A stretch of DNA of 64,000 nucleotides from Candidatus Microsaccharimonas sossegonensis (GTDB lineage Bacteria; Patescibacteriota; Saccharimonadia; Saccharimonadales; Saccharimonadaceae), in assembly GCA_004100325.1 (NCBI GenBank), contig SCKX01000001.1, forward strand, positions 227,453 to 291,452, written 5' to 3'. The number at the start of each line of letters is the position of its first letter. Within the stretch, counting starts at the first letter, position 1. Shown piece after piece: positions 9,591 through 18,528 of the stretch. The notes under the pieces were generated by a model. That model did not search any database. It saw only the letters and a list, made by a program, of their open reading frames with translations, and was not told the origin of the DNA. A program made the position numbers and the translations under genes.

Positions 9591-10510
9591 TATTGTTGTC
9601 CCCCTGGTGCTGGTGCGACCGCCTTCTTGGTGTAAATACCGGTTGTTCGTTCAAAATCACCAAGTGGCTGGCGGACGGCAGTATCTGGATTATAAAAGTT
9701 ATAATACAATTCACCAAGGGATTTTGTGTCGAGTTGCACACTTTGTACACCAATTTGGAACATACCGGCAATAACATTATCGACGCGGTTTTTGATTTCA
9801 TCTTTCGCTTTTTGATAGGTAGCGGTATCGATTCGAGTGATGGTGTTCTTTGGTTTGGCAAATAATTTTCCAAAAAATCCCTTGCCCTGTTCAATAAGAT
9901 TAGCGGCATCGCCCGCCGGGAAATACGGAACGACAATATAGAACGTCTTCTCCATGATGTTAGCCTCCTGCGACAGCACATCAATGTAGTTGATGTAATC
10001 ATCCATCAATACACCCAACAGCATATTGTCCTGTGAGCGACGGGTTTGAATTAATTTATCAAGGTAGGGCCCGATATCGATACGCTGCGAACGAACTAAA
10101 ATTTGTACAGGAAAATTAAGTGAATTCAAGAAATTTTGATAACTATATTCAACCCCTTCGCGCTCACGATCACTCATAAGGTCGAAGTTGATTGATTTGC
10201 AAGCTACCACCGCTCGCATTGAACCGTCAATCATGATCACCATATTGTCGCGCACTTCCGAAAGTTGGAGGGTGCTTTGGGTTGAGTTAGGGTTTTTTAC
10301 CGCCTGACGGGCTTGTTGCGCTGCACCAGACCCAAGGTTTGATGCCTGTTGACTAAGTGGCTCAGCCGCAGGAAGTGGTTGAACGGGCTGTGCAGCCATA
10401 GCAAAGGGCATGGGCGCAACAGGAATAGACGCCTGGGGAATAGGTGTTGGCATGGGTGTTGAAGGTGCAACACCGGGCTGATTTAAAAACGGATTAGTAT
10501 TTGGTTGCAT
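9590..10510 (-). CDS. TraC-like T4SS protein (N-terminal VirB4-type domain as a separate polypeptide)
   Basis: A 306-aa protein with a Pro/Ala/Gln-rich N-terminus of about 75 residues. A domain beginning LQLSEVRDNMVIMIDGSMRA then runs to about residue 290. The pattern (VACKSINFDLMSDREREGVE, NSLNFPVQILVRSQRIDI, FYIVVPYFP) matches the N-terminal domain of conjugative TraC/VirB4 proteins. Having this domain as its own gene immediately before a shorter VirB4 suggests a split ATPase that reassembles. It ends one base into the virB4 start codon. The upstream gap to prgI is 54 bp. Confidence 0.8.
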   Translation of the reverse strand: MQPNTNPFLNQPGVAPSTPMPTPIPQASIPVAPMPFAMAAQPVQPLPAAEPLSQQASNLGSGAAQQARQAVKNPNSTQSTLQLSEVRDNMVIMIDGSMRAVVACKSINFDLMSDREREGVEYSYQNFLNSLNFPVQILVRSQRIDIGPYLDKLIQTRRSQDNMLLGVLMDDYINYIDVLSQEANIMEKTFYIVVPYFPAGDAANLIEQGKGFFGKLFAKPKNTITRIDTATYQKAKDEIKNRVDNVIAGMFQIGVQSVQLDTKSLGELYYNFYNPDTAVRQPLGDFERTTGIYTKKAVAPAPGGQQ

Positions 10511-10564
10511 TCCTACTCTGTATTCCCACCGAAGAGCCCACTTAAAACTCTGATTAGTATCAAT

Positions 10565-11524
10565 TTATCGTAACGAGATAACTACTTCTTCAGACATATC
10601 GTTTTCTTTTTCTTGAATACGATGCGCTTCCCGAGCAATTGTCTCGATTGATAAATCGGGGTTATTTGCAAGGTTCATTATACCAGCTGACAGCGGTTTA
10701 TCGCTAGTGGTTGGCGGAGTTTGTGGTGCTGGCGGTTTGATTGGTGCCGGCGCTGGTTGCGCTGCCTGGTGAGCAGCGTCGTCGAGTGGTTGAATGACAG
10801 TTTGTTGAATATTTGGGTACGGGTTATAAACGGGAGTCGGTGGCTGCGCTGGCGCTGGAACCGAAAAGGCGGACGGTGGACCAGCAACAGGTGTGAGAGT
10901 GGTCGGTGCCGGCCCTACCACTGTCGGCGCCTGGTGCATGCGATCAATCGCCTCTTGGCGCACACGCCCAGCCTCTTTTGTCATCATGGTATTAAAAGTT
11001 TGTGCAACGGCGTTGTTGCCATCAAGAACATCCTCGGCACTCTGGGCCTCAATAAAAATATCGTTATTAATCGTCACACTCTGCGAAGCCTGCGTACCTG
11101 CCCCCCGAATTGCCCAGCCACCCGAATCCACAATATCCGCCAGGTAACTAAATCGCTGTTCGGCATCAGCCTGGGAAATGTTTTTTGAGCGCTGCACCTC
11201 AACCGTCTTTGGAACGGTAATTTCAATCAGCGACTCTACCCCATCCGGGTCCCAGAGGCGTCTATGCGGTTTTAGATAATACGAAATAATCGCCGCCAGA
11301 TAAATCTCCATCGGCTGATCCTTTCGAAGCGGTAACGCTAACGCGCCGAATAAAAGAATTATCGGCAAAGGAATGATCGCCAACCCAATAAACAAACGCG
11401 AAAGCCCCCAAGCCAGCGCAATCGCCAGCGCCACAATAATAAGATAGATAAACTGCCGGAAACTAAACGGTCCAATTAACTTGTCATCCGCCTCAACATC
11501 CTGGGGTACTTTATAGGTTGCCAT
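10565..11524 (-). CDS. PrgI family T4SS membrane protein (VirB3-like)
   Basis: A 319-aa protein that starts MATYKVPQDVEADDKLIGPF. Two transmembrane helices lie at about residues 25-45 and 48-65, then LRKDQPMEIYLAAIISYYLKPHRRLWDPDG, the hallmark of the PrgI family found next to virB4 in Gram-positive and CPR T4SS loci. The C-terminal 190 residues are cytoplasmic and contain a long Pro/Ala-rich linker and a charged end. TATACT at about 9 nt before the ATG could be its -10. It probably forms the inner-membrane platform together with the VirB6-like protein. Confidence 0.87.
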   Translation of the reverse strand: MATYKVPQDVEADDKLIGPFSFRQFIYLIIVALAIALAWGLSRLFIGLAIIPLPIILLFGALALPLRKDQPMEIYLAAIISYYLKPHRRLWDPDGVESLIEITVPKTVEVQRSKNISQADAEQRFSYLADIVDSGGWAIRGAGTQASQSVTINNDIFIEAQSAEDVLDGNNAVAQTFNTMMTKEAGRVRQEAIDRMHQAPTVVGPAPTTLTPVAGPPSAFSVPAPAQPPTPVYNPYPNIQQTVIQPLDDAAHQAAQPAPAPIKPPAPQTPPTTSDKPLSAGIMNLANNPDLSIETIAREAHRIQEKENDMSEEVVISLR

Positions 11525-11565
11525 AGTGGTTATAGTATAGCAGAATATCTAATAGTGGATTGTCT

Positions 11566-14454
11566 TTAACGGAACTTCTGATCAGTGGGACGTGGAGAGT
11601 TACCCGCTGCAATATGTGCCAAAAATTCTCGTTCAGGGGGCTTAAGGTCTTTTGACAAGTTATCGTTATCGAGAATACGCGTGGCAGCAGCAGCATCGAG
11701 ATGTCCAGCTCCATATGCCTCAACCAGACCGGGTTTGCTTTGACCAGCCATTTTCGTGTCGCCAAGTTCGTATGTTTTTGGGTCTACCTCGAGAGAAAGT
11801 AGGTCGCGGTTACCAGCACTGTCCGCTTCACCATGACTCCAACGTCCCAATGTGCTGTCTTGTGCATCTATGGTTGGGTGTTGGCTAGCAATGTGTCTTT
11901 GAAGTGCTTGGATTTTTTCTGAACCAAACGAAGGGTTTGCTTCGGCACTGGCAATCAGATTATGAGCCTCGGTGCGTCCGCCGGCAGTTTGAAATTTAAT
12001 GTTGAGGGCTGCTTTAGCTTTGACCGTGTCTCCCACTTTAACGGCATCCGTGAATGCCGCGTCGGCGGTTGTTCCACCCGATAAAATCAATCGCTCCAAG
12101 TTAGCCTGCTCCGCAGAGACGTCTTCTGCTTCTGCCTTATCGACTGCAGCAGATGCTGCGCGTCCAACATTCTTGTTTGCTGCACGTTGCATGGGTGTCA
12201 ACGGGATTCCTTTAGATAATGCACCATAAAGTCCCCCTTTGCTCGCTTTTTCTGCAAACCTTCGTTTTCTGTAGTTTTCTGCCCCGGCTTTTTGTAGCAT
12301 TCGACCCATACCAAATGCGCTGGTCGCATAACTTTCTTTTAGCTTGTTGCCAATATTTCCGTTCGCACGACCAGCAATTTTATTTGCCATTTGTCCAAGT
12401 ACAGGGATGCTATCAAGTGATTTCTTGAGAAGACCGGGAACGATAAATAATGGGAGTACTAAAATTGCCGCTGCGGCAATTTCCGAGAATAGTCCAGCAC
12501 TATCGCCATTAATAGATCCCTTATAAACGTTAGCAGAAGTGAGCACCTGTGAAGTAAGCTGTGATGCACCAAAGACAAGTGCAATGATCGGGAATAACAG
12601 TAACATCGCCATCAACATCTTTCGCCACTTCGTAAAGAGCGCCTCGGTATTCGGCAGAAGGAAGGCCACAAATGCTAGTGGTGAAATAACGACTAATAGG
12701 ATGATAATTGCCTGGCGAGCAGTTAAAATCAACAGAATCATTATAAGTGCAATCACTGCCGCAAAAAGGACTGGAATCAGCGTTGAAAGCATTGCATATG
12801 CGGCAACACCAACTAACGTCGTTGCGATTACAGCCCCAGCGATACCAACAAAACCCTGTCCATTATTGAATGGATTTGTCGAGAGTGTTGTTGCGCTGGT
12901 TGAATCTGCGACATTTCCGGAAATTCCGTTAAACATATCTTTTATAGAGTATCCAAGTATATTTGAAAGGTCGATTGCTAACTGACTGATGAAGTAGGAC
13001 AAGTTTACTAATATAGCAGCGATAACTAACCGCGGTAACATCTTCTTTACTCCGTAGTTTGAAACCCCAAGGCTGGTGAGTTGCGAGAAAATAATAATCA
13101 GAAAGACGATAACAAACACCACGTTTGCAATCGTACGCATGATTGACCAGGCTGCGAACGTACCGTTTTGCGCACTAGTATTAAATACTTGGGGGTCTGT
13201 TTTTAGGAAATTATTCGCCAAAAAGCCAAACGCCCCATCAGCGAGCTGTGCCATAAAAGTAATAATTGGACAGACGATCCACCCAACACCTTCTATCAAA
13301 CAAGATGCATTACTGACATTATTCAAGAAAGTTTTTGCATCATCAACGCCAATTATAATTTCTGCTGTTGTGTCTCTATTTATCTCCTTTGTAAATTGAG
13401 CTGAACAAAATTTTGTGCTGTTAGTAACACATACTTTATAATTACCTGGCTCGATGGAATCAATAGTGCTGCTTAGATTAATTTGTTGGGCAACAGTTAC
13501 CTGTTTTCCCACCGTTATGGTGTTCGTTTCACCAGTCCCCATTGGTATACCCGTATCTGTCGATATAATAGTTAGTGGAACCGGACCATAAGTTGAGGGT
13601 GTCGGGGCTGCAGGTATGGAGATACGAACCGTTACTGTAACTTGCTTACCAGTTGGGTTGTACGACGTTTCGAACGAACCAAACGTCACTATAAGTGGTT
13701 TTCCATATTCTTTTGTTGCTGTTTTACAATCTTGAGTGTCGAATACGGCTGTTGGAGTTACACAAAACTTGTAGCTTGTTCCTACGACGAGATTTTCCCA
13801 CCTCGCCTCTCCGACCGAAGCACCCGTACTCCACACGATATCCTTTGAATCAGAAATAGACGAACTGCCTACCGTTCTCGTAATAGATGCTTTTGGCTGG
13901 GCTTTTGTTTTTGAATAAGTACTAACGATACCCTCTTTATCACCAACAGACTCTGGGTTTGCAGGTGCAGGCGCACCACTTGTAGAGGATGCAATGGTGA
14001 TAGACTTGTTGTATTCGGATGAATTAGCTGCAAAATTTTTTGGACAACTTGGGGTGTATGTAACACCTGCAGCACCGGCCCCAGCAAGGCCATTTGCATA
14101 AGCAGGTGCCGATATAGTCCCTGAACTTGAACCTGGTGCAACAAGTATTGTGACACCAATATCACAGGCATTTTTTCCGTCAGGTCCAGTGATTTTTACT
14201 GAGCCATTATACTGATCCTTGCCGTTTGATTGTATGATATTCTTTGCGAGTATATAGGAGGTACCATTTGAAGTCTTGAGTATAATCTTGGAATTATTTT
14301 CAGCGTAGCTATATGTATTGGCAGCGTTGACGGGTAGCTCATTCGTTATCACAGATACAGCACTCGATATTCCAAAAACGGCAATAAGAAGTACAAGTAA
14401 AATAGCGACATTTTTAGAATATAGTCTTCTTAGTATAGTACTAAAGCGCCGCAT
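11566..14454 (-). CDS. VirB6/TrbL-like polytopic T4SS protein
   Basis: A 962-aa membrane protein. Residues 15-35 form a signal-anchor. Residues about 40-380 are an extracytoplasmic, Ser/Thr/Gly-rich beta region (immunoglobulin-like in character). From about residue 385 to 715 there are six or more hydrophobic helices (for example IANVVFVIVFLIIIFSQLTS, LVIAAILVNLSYFISQ, LIPVLFAAVIALIMILLIL), as in VirB6/TrbL. A charged Ala-rich cytoplasmic tail ends in PTDQKFR. Its 5' end overlaps the preceding gene by 14 bp. In known T4SS this protein forms the inner-membrane channel. The large ectodomain is unusual for VirB6 and may face the host or the wall. Confidence 0.82.
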   Translation of the reverse strand: MRRFSTILRRLYSKNVAILLVLLIAVFGISSAVSVITNELPVNAANTYSYAENNSKIILKTSNGTSYILAKNIIQSNGKDQYNGSVKITGPDGKNACDIGVTILVAPGSSSGTISAPAYANGLAGAGAAGVTYTPSCPKNFAANSSEYNKSITIASSTSGAPAPANPESVGDKEGIVSTYSKTKAQPKASITRTVGSSSISDSKDIVWSTGASVGEARWENLVVGTSYKFCVTPTAVFDTQDCKTATKEYGKPLIVTFGSFETSYNPTGKQVTVTVRISIPAAPTPSTYGPVPLTIISTDTGIPMGTGETNTITVGKQVTVAQQINLSSTIDSIEPGNYKVCVTNSTKFCSAQFTKEINRDTTAEIIIGVDDAKTFLNNVSNASCLIEGVGWIVCPIITFMAQLADGAFGFLANNFLKTDPQVFNTSAQNGTFAAWSIMRTIANVVFVIVFLIIIFSQLTSLGVSNYGVKKMLPRLVIAAILVNLSYFISQLAIDLSNILGYSIKDMFNGISGNVADSTSATTLSTNPFNNGQGFVGIAGAVIATTLVGVAAYAMLSTLIPVLFAAVIALIMILLILTARQAIIILLVVISPLAFVAFLLPNTEALFTKWRKMLMAMLLLFPIIALVFGASQLTSQVLTSANVYKGSINGDSAGLFSEIAAAAILVLPLFIVPGLLKKSLDSIPVLGQMANKIAGRANGNIGNKLKESYATSAFGMGRMLQKAGAENYRKRRFAEKASKGGLYGALSKGIPLTPMQRAANKNVGRAASAAVDKAEAEDVSAEQANLERLILSGGTTADAAFTDAVKVGDTVKAKAALNIKFQTAGGRTEAHNLIASAEANPSFGSEKIQALQRHIASQHPTIDAQDSTLGRWSHGEADSAGNRDLLSLEVDPKTYELGDTKMAGQSKPGLVEAYGAGHLDAAAATRILDNDNLSKDLKPPEREFLAHIAAGNSPRPTDQKFR

Positions 14455-14905
14455 AATTATTTAATACCCATCTGTTGTTTGATTTCACTACCTCAAATGC
14501 AATTTTTGAATTAGCGCTCGTACTGTATACAAATGTAATTGACTCATTTGATTTAATAACATTAATAATCGAATCATTTTTATAGGTAACACTTTCAGGG
14601 GGCTGTGCAATGATTACTTTATTTTCATTTGTATTGAAAACTGACATCCAAAAATACCACGTGAGGTAATTCACCTGTTGGTCGTCACCTTTGAGCGTTG
14701 TTGAAAAGCTTGAGAAGGTTGATTGTGGGTCATTTTTTTCAATTTTACTAATAAATTCTCCAACAAATTGTTGTGCACTGGCTGTTTGCTGTTGTTTTAA
14801 GACAAAATAAGTTGCGGTCATCCCACTACCTACAATAATGAGGATAGCGACGAGAACCAAAAGGAACTTTGTTAACGAAAATCCACTCATATAATCCCTA
14901 TGCAT
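14441..14905 (-). CDS. Small membrane-anchored protein at head of the T4SS transcript
   Basis: A 154-aa protein with one N-terminal transmembrane helix (about residues 10-33, FLLVLVAILIIVGSGMTATYFVL) and an extracytoplasmic domain of about 115 residues. The fold resembles small NTF2-like or DUF4878-type lipoproteins in length and pattern, but I cannot name the family. TATAAT at 14913-14918 ends 7 nt before the ATG, giving a near-leaderless start. An alternative ATG at 14890 is preceded by AGGGA. It overlaps the VirB6-like gene by 14 bp and is the first gene of the minus-strand T4SS run. Confidence 0.65.
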   Translation of the reverse strand: MHRDYMSGFSLTKFLLVLVAILIIVGSGMTATYFVLKQQQTASAQQFVGEFISKIEKNDPQSTFSSFSTTLKGDDQQVNYLTWYFWMSVFNTNENKVIIAQPPESVTYKNDSIINVIKSNESITFVYSTSANSKIAFEVVKSNNRWVLNNYAAL

Positions 14906-14912
14906 AAGCAAG

Positions 14913-14918
14913 ATTATA
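14913..14918 (-). promoter_or_regulatory. -10 element (TATAAT) of the T4SS transcript
   Basis: A perfect TATAAT on the minus strand ending 7 nt before the ATG at 14905. It is the last good promoter before the long minus-strand run to 2821, so it probably drives at least the first genes of the T4SS cluster. Confidence 0.6.
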
Positions 14919-14980
14919 CCATATGAGTATCAAAAGAGCCCCGTGCGGGACCCTTTAGATGACATGATGATTTTCGCTAT

Positions 14981-16003
14981 TTATTTAGCACCAATACCAA
15001 TAAGCCCAACGTTCATCGGATCGGCACTTTCAGCACGATTCACGCTAAACTGTAGGTTATCGATTATCTCTGTTGCGACAACTGTTTTATTAGCTTTATC
15101 GTATGAAGTAACGGTGATAGATAAGTGAGCAGTGCTTTGAAATGAATCAGTTACTCCTGAAGAGTTAATGTTATCAATGACGGGCGGTATATTATCGAAA
15201 ATAGTGGCCTTCAATTTATCAGCGGATACATCGGTCGTCCCTGAGTTAATAACATACACGGCATTTGATCCGTATTTACTGACAACGCCAGCTAATATAT
15301 CAACAAGTTTCGGTGAGCTTGGATTGTAGAAGCCAGTGTACTTATTAAATTCATCTTTGATAACACTCACTTGGTTTGGAAGTGGGTTTTTTGCAAGAAG
15401 ATTCATAAAACGGTTCATTTCAGGAAGTGCCTGATTGAATTGATCAACCGAAGTTTGTGTCGTAACCTCGGCACCGGGCTGAAGTTTTAATATGTCAAAG
15501 CCAAGTGGACTGGTCGCCGCATTAGGTGTTGCGTCGAAGTTATAGCCAGTAAAGTAGTCAGGACCTACAGTCAGGTCTTTGCCAGGGTTTGCAATTAGAT
15601 AAGCTACTTCAGAATTAAACACTGCTTTAGGGTCTGCATAACGGTTTTTATATGCATTGATAAAATCTCGTTCTTCTTGAGAAATGACTGCTGTCTGTCC
15701 ATTGCTTGATCCAGGCTTTGTCTCATTTGTGCCAGATGTTGTTTCGCCTATTTTTAGGGCACCAAAACCTATACCTATGAGTGCAAGGGCAGTCGTCCCT
15801 GCGACAAATGCTTTCCCTTTTTTCGTTTCAATATAACCACGGAGACCGGTTCGTTCTGGTTGTTCACTTGTCGGTATTAGATTAACATTTTTTTCATCAG
15901 AATCGATGGTACTCCCCTCAATTGGTGAATGGAATGTGATGCTTTCAATATTTGGGTTTTGAAACCCGTTAGATTCTGGCACGTGACGTGTTCCTTTTCG
16001 CAC
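14981..16003 (-). CDS. Single-pass membrane protein of unknown function
   Basis: A 340-aa protein with a hydrophilic N-terminus of about 65 residues and one transmembrane helix near residues 68-88 (AFVAGTTALALIGIGFGALKIG). A soluble extracytoplasmic domain follows (NAYKNRYADPKAVFNSEVAY; LGFDILKLQPGAEV). I do not recognise the domain. It has no obvious ribosome-binding site and the start shown is GTG; the nearby ATG at 16013 is out of frame. It lies directly upstream of, and on the same strand as, the T4SS genes, separated by 75 bp containing the T4SS promoter, so a role in the same system is possible but unproven. Confidence 0.55.
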   Translation of the reverse strand: MRKGTRHVPESNGFQNPNIESITFHSPIEGSTIDSDEKNVNLIPTSEQPERTGLRGYIETKKGKAFVAGTTALALIGIGFGALKIGETTSGTNETKPGSSNGQTAVISQEERDFINAYKNRYADPKAVFNSEVAYLIANPGKDLTVGPDYFTGYNFDATPNAATSPLGFDILKLQPGAEVTTQTSVDQFNQALPEMNRFMNLLAKNPLPNQVSVIKDEFNKYTGFYNPSSPKLVDILAGVVSKYGSNAVYVINSGTTDVSADKLKATIFDNIPPVIDNINSSGVTDSFQSTAHLSITVTSYDKANKTVVATEIIDNLQFSVNRAESADPMNVGLIGIGAK

Positions 16004-16095
16004 TTGGCGACATTAATTAAATGTAATGTATCGACTTGGGCTCTACAACTTCGGTGCCGAAGCACTTTGTTATCGTTAATATATAACAAAAGTGT

Positions 16096-16117
16096 AAAAA
16101 AGTAAATAGCTTATGTA
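16096..16117 (+). repeat. 22-nt direct repeat, copy 1
   Basis: Identical to 17580-17601; both copies end AATAGCTTATGTA and are preceded by AGTG. The pair brackets the M16-like gene and the GC-rich cassette. The region 16004-16167 otherwise holds no gene that I can see. Confidence 0.85.
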
Positions 16118-16167
16118 CAAAACAGATTGTGTGATAGCAGAATACTGGATTGGATATGGCGACTGTT

Positions 16168-17121
16168 TTAGAGTAACGTTGAGATTGGCAGAATAATGTG
16201 AGTCTTTTTGAACACCACCTCTACGGATGTATGTCCAAGCACTTTCTTTAAATTCTTATTAGTTGCAATTTTCTTCCACCCTTTTGAGCCTATAAAAATC
16301 AGTGTGTCTTCGTAAGTACGTTCGAAGCTCACGGATGCAGAAGCATGTCTAGTATAAGACATTGAGCGAAGTTGTGTCGTGAAACGCTTGAAGGCACCGT
16401 CATGGATCATTGCCTCAAGTAACTGTTTGGTAATACTTAGGTATCCATCAGCAAGATCTAGTGATGATTTACTTGTAATCAAAGTGCTTTCAAGTGAGAA
16501 GTTTTGTTTTTGAAGCTGAAATTTATCGGTAGTGTTAAACAAACCGTATGTATCGCTTAATGTGTCTGTAAGGTTTTCGGCAATCAGCTTACCCACCTGT
16601 CGTGCTAATGGTAATAACTCGCGGTTCAAGGTTTGTTCGCCATAGCTTTGAATAAAAACCTTCAGCTCAGAGAGTTTTATGGCTCTTTCTAAAAATAGAG
16701 GTGGGGTTAATTGAAAAGATTTTATATTAGTTACATCTAAGTCTGAGAATTCGTCAATTGAGTACCATCTTTTCAAATGGAGTTCTTTAATAGGCTCGAT
16801 AATTGTTTCTAGACCATCAATATTAACTGCTTTGGTTAGCTCGGCGGAAAGTTGACCTATAGCTGTTTCGATTCGACTCTCGCTTATGTCTAGGTCGAAT
16901 CTTTGCAACAGGTGTTTACTCAACTTTGCTTTCTTACTGTATGCCCGTAGCTCAATGTAAACCAGACCACCATGGTATGTTTTTCCAATAAGATCATAAT
17001 CAACATACTTATATAACTTTTTGCTAGACAACAGATCAACAAGACTCATATAAATGAGGTGTTCATAGAGGTGCCCTAGTTGAATTGATTGTGATTTTTT
17101 TACAAAAATATAATGCTGCAT
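16168..17121 (-). CDS. M16 peptidase-like single-domain protein
   Basis: A 317-aa protein without signal peptide or membrane helices. Near the N-terminus it has GHLYEH (His17, Glu20, His21), which matches the inverted zinc motif HxxEH of M16 (insulinase/pitrilysin/processing peptidase) enzymes. Glu94, in QLSAELTK, lies 73 residues after His21, close to the usual 74-76 spacing of the third zinc ligand. Length fits roughly one and a half M16 domains, shorter than typical members (400-900 aa), so a homodimer would be needed. Sequence elsewhere is divergent and I cannot exclude a chance motif. TATAAT at 17135-17140 lies 13 nt before the ATG. Confidence 0.55.
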   Translation of the reverse strand: MQHYIFVKKSQSIQLGHLYEHLIYMSLVDLLSSKKLYKYVDYDLIGKTYHGGLVYIELRAYSKKAKLSKHLLQRFDLDISESRIETAIGQLSAELTKAVNIDGLETIIEPIKELHLKRWYSIDEFSDLDVTNIKSFQLTPPLFLERAIKLSELKVFIQSYGEQTLNRELLPLARQVGKLIAENLTDTLSDTYGLFNTTDKFQLQKQNFSLESTLITSKSSLDLADGYLSITKQLLEAMIHDGAFKRFTTQLRSMSYTRHASASVSFERTYEDTLIFIGSKGWKKIATNKNLKKVLGHTSVEVVFKKTHIILPISTLL

Positions 17122-17170
17122 AGTAGTTGCTCGTATTATAAACGTAAACGAAGTACTCTGAAAAGGAATG

Positions 17171-17202
17171 GTGCCCCCGCTGACCTAGATCGGCGGGGGC
17201 AC
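17171..17202. terminator. GC-rich hairpin, probable terminator of the small GC-rich gene
   Basis: A perfect 10-bp stem (GTGCCCCCGC at 17171-17180 with its complement at 17193-17202) and a 12-nt loop. It lies 34 bp after the stop of the minus-strand gene at 17236. On that strand it is followed by CATTCCTTTTC, a weak U-tract. Confidence 0.65.
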
Positions 17203-17235
17203 ATTGGGCTAGAGCATCAGGCCGAAGCCTGTGTG

Positions 17236-17406
17236 TCACCAGCTACGGCGACCCTGTGTGTTCTTGCCCTTGGTGTCGTGGACTTTGCGGGAGTCCTGCC
17301 CCTTTGACTTCTTCGGGGCGCCGAGGTTTGCGACGCGGTCGACGAACGACTGCTGCTTCCCGGACTTCTTCGGGCTGTAAGACCTGAAGTTTGGCTTTTT
17401 CGCCAC
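17236..17406 (-). CDS. Small basic protein in a GC-rich cassette, unknown function
   Basis: A 56-aa, strongly basic protein starting MAKKPNFRSYSPKKSGKQQ and ending NTQGRRSW. It has no hydrophobic segment, and the lysine/arginine content suggests nucleic-acid or ribosome binding (inference only). The start is GTG, preceded by GAGAGGAAG; this ribosome-binding site lies within a perfect 14-nt palindrome (17416-17429), which could hide it in a hairpin. Base composition is clearly richer in G+C than every neighbour, with codons such as GTC, GGC and CGC. A strong hairpin follows. It could be recently acquired or be under special codon selection. Confidence 0.55.
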   Translation of the reverse strand: MAKKPNFRSYSPKKSGKQQSFVDRVANLGAPKKSKGQDSRKVHDTKGKNTQGRRSW

Positions 17407-17486
17407 TGTGAAACTTCCTCTCGAGAGGACGATAAAGGTATCGTGACCGTGTCTAAATCGAGGGTGACCTAAACATGAATGTATAA

Positions 17487-17601
17487 TTACACATTTATGT
17501 AATAAAATCAATCCTTATGTAGTAAGGATACAAGTACTCTTATGTAATACCTAAACCCTATCAACGTACGGTAAGTGCAAAAAAAGTAAATAGCTTATGT
17601 A
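17487..17601 (+). repeat. Cluster of TTATGTA motifs including direct-repeat copy 2
   Basis: TTATGTA occurs at 17495, 17515, 17540 and 17595, and TTACA-N6-TGTAA forms an inverted repeat at 17487-17502. The last motif is part of the 22-nt direct repeat 17580-17601, whose other copy is at 16096-16117. The cluster is the gap between the GC-rich cassette and the pilin array (17407-17646) and could be an operator for either. No gene was seen here. Confidence 0.5.
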
Positions 17602-17646
17602 TTCAAACTTGCAAAAAAGCAAGGAACGTCGTAATTTATAGAGAGT

Positions 17647-18051
17647 ATGAAGATAACACAAACAATAAAAACACTCGTTATCAGCGCCCTATTCTTCATG
17701 ACGGGTTTTGCGTTGGTAGCTTCAACAAATACCTTTGCAGCAAATCAATGTGGTGGCGTGGAAACAGCCATCATTAGCTGTACTCAAAAAGGTGGACTAA
17801 AGGCTACGGTCGAAAACACGGGGGCGTGGGGTATTCTACTCCTCGCTATCAACATCCTTACCGCTGGCATTGGTATTGCGGCTATCGGTGGTATCGTTTA
17901 TGGCGCTATTCTTTACACTTCAGCTGGTGGCAGTCCGGAACAGGTAAAAAAGGCAACGACGATTATTACAAATGTCGTGATTGGGGTGGTGGCGTATGCG
18001 CTGATGTTCTCTGGGCTTAACTTCCTTATTCCTGGAGGCTTGTTTAACTAA
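17647..18051 (+). CDS. T4SS pilin-like protein 1 (VirB2/TrbC type)
   Basis: A 134-aa protein: signal peptide (residues 1-32, ending NTFAA), a short loop with two cysteines (NQCGGVETAIISCTQ), and two transmembrane helices around 60-88 and 103-128. The connecting segment YTSAGGSPEQVKKA is the shared signature of this paralogous set. VirB2/TrbC-type pilins have the same plan: cleaved signal, two helices and a short cytoplasmic turn. It is the first of five tandem copies and its stop overlaps the next start by one base. Confidence 0.82.
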   Translation: MKITQTIKTLVISALFFMTGFALVASTNTFAANQCGGVETAIISCTQKGGLKATVENTGAWGILLLAINILTAGIGIAAIGGIVYGAILYTSAGGSPEQVKKATTIITNVVIGVVAYALMFSGLNFLIPGGLFN

Positions 18052-18527
18052 TGAAACCTATGAAAAAATCAATTGTCATTTTGTCATTCGCAGTAGTTGT
18101 TGCTGCACCGGCTGTTACTTTGGCGGCACCGCAAAGTTCGTTTGCGGCCACACCCAAGACACCGGCGGATTGCGAAAAAGCGCTTCTTCCGGGTATTAAC
18201 CCGTGGTTTAGAGGTTTAACGACGGTAACTAATGGAAAATGTGAAATAGTTTCACCGGGCGGACAGCTATCCGGTGGTAAAACACTTGACCTTGCGGGAT
18301 TTATTTGGCGAATCGCCTTGAATATCGTTGACATTGGGCTTGCGATCGTCGGCTATATCGCCTTTATCTTTATACTGTATGGTGGCTTCCAGTTCCTTAC
18401 GGGAGGAAATAACCCTAGTCAAATCGAAAAAGCGCGTAAAACCATACTAAACGCAGTGGTTGGATTGGTGATATCGCTTGGGGCTGTTGCTATTATTAAC
18501 CTTATTTTTGGAATTATCGGTGGATAA
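18051..18527 (+). CDS. T4SS pilin-like protein 2
   Basis: A 158-aa protein with signal peptide (about residues 1-33), then an ectodomain loop of about 45 residues with two cysteines (DCEKALL and GKCEIV) that is longer than in the paralogues. Two transmembrane helices follow, with the signature FLTGGNNPSQIEKARKTILN between them. ATG overlaps the previous stop (TAATG); an internal ATG 9 nt downstream is an alternative. Same family and probable role as its neighbours. Confidence 0.8.
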   Translation: MKPMKKSIVILSFAVVVAAPAVTLAAPQSSFAATPKTPADCEKALLPGINPWFRGLTTVTNGKCEIVSPGGQLSGGKTLDLAGFIWRIALNIVDIGLAIVGYIAFIFILYGGFQFLTGGNNPSQIEKARKTILNAVVGLVISLGAVAIINLIFGIIGG

Positions 18528-18528
18528 C

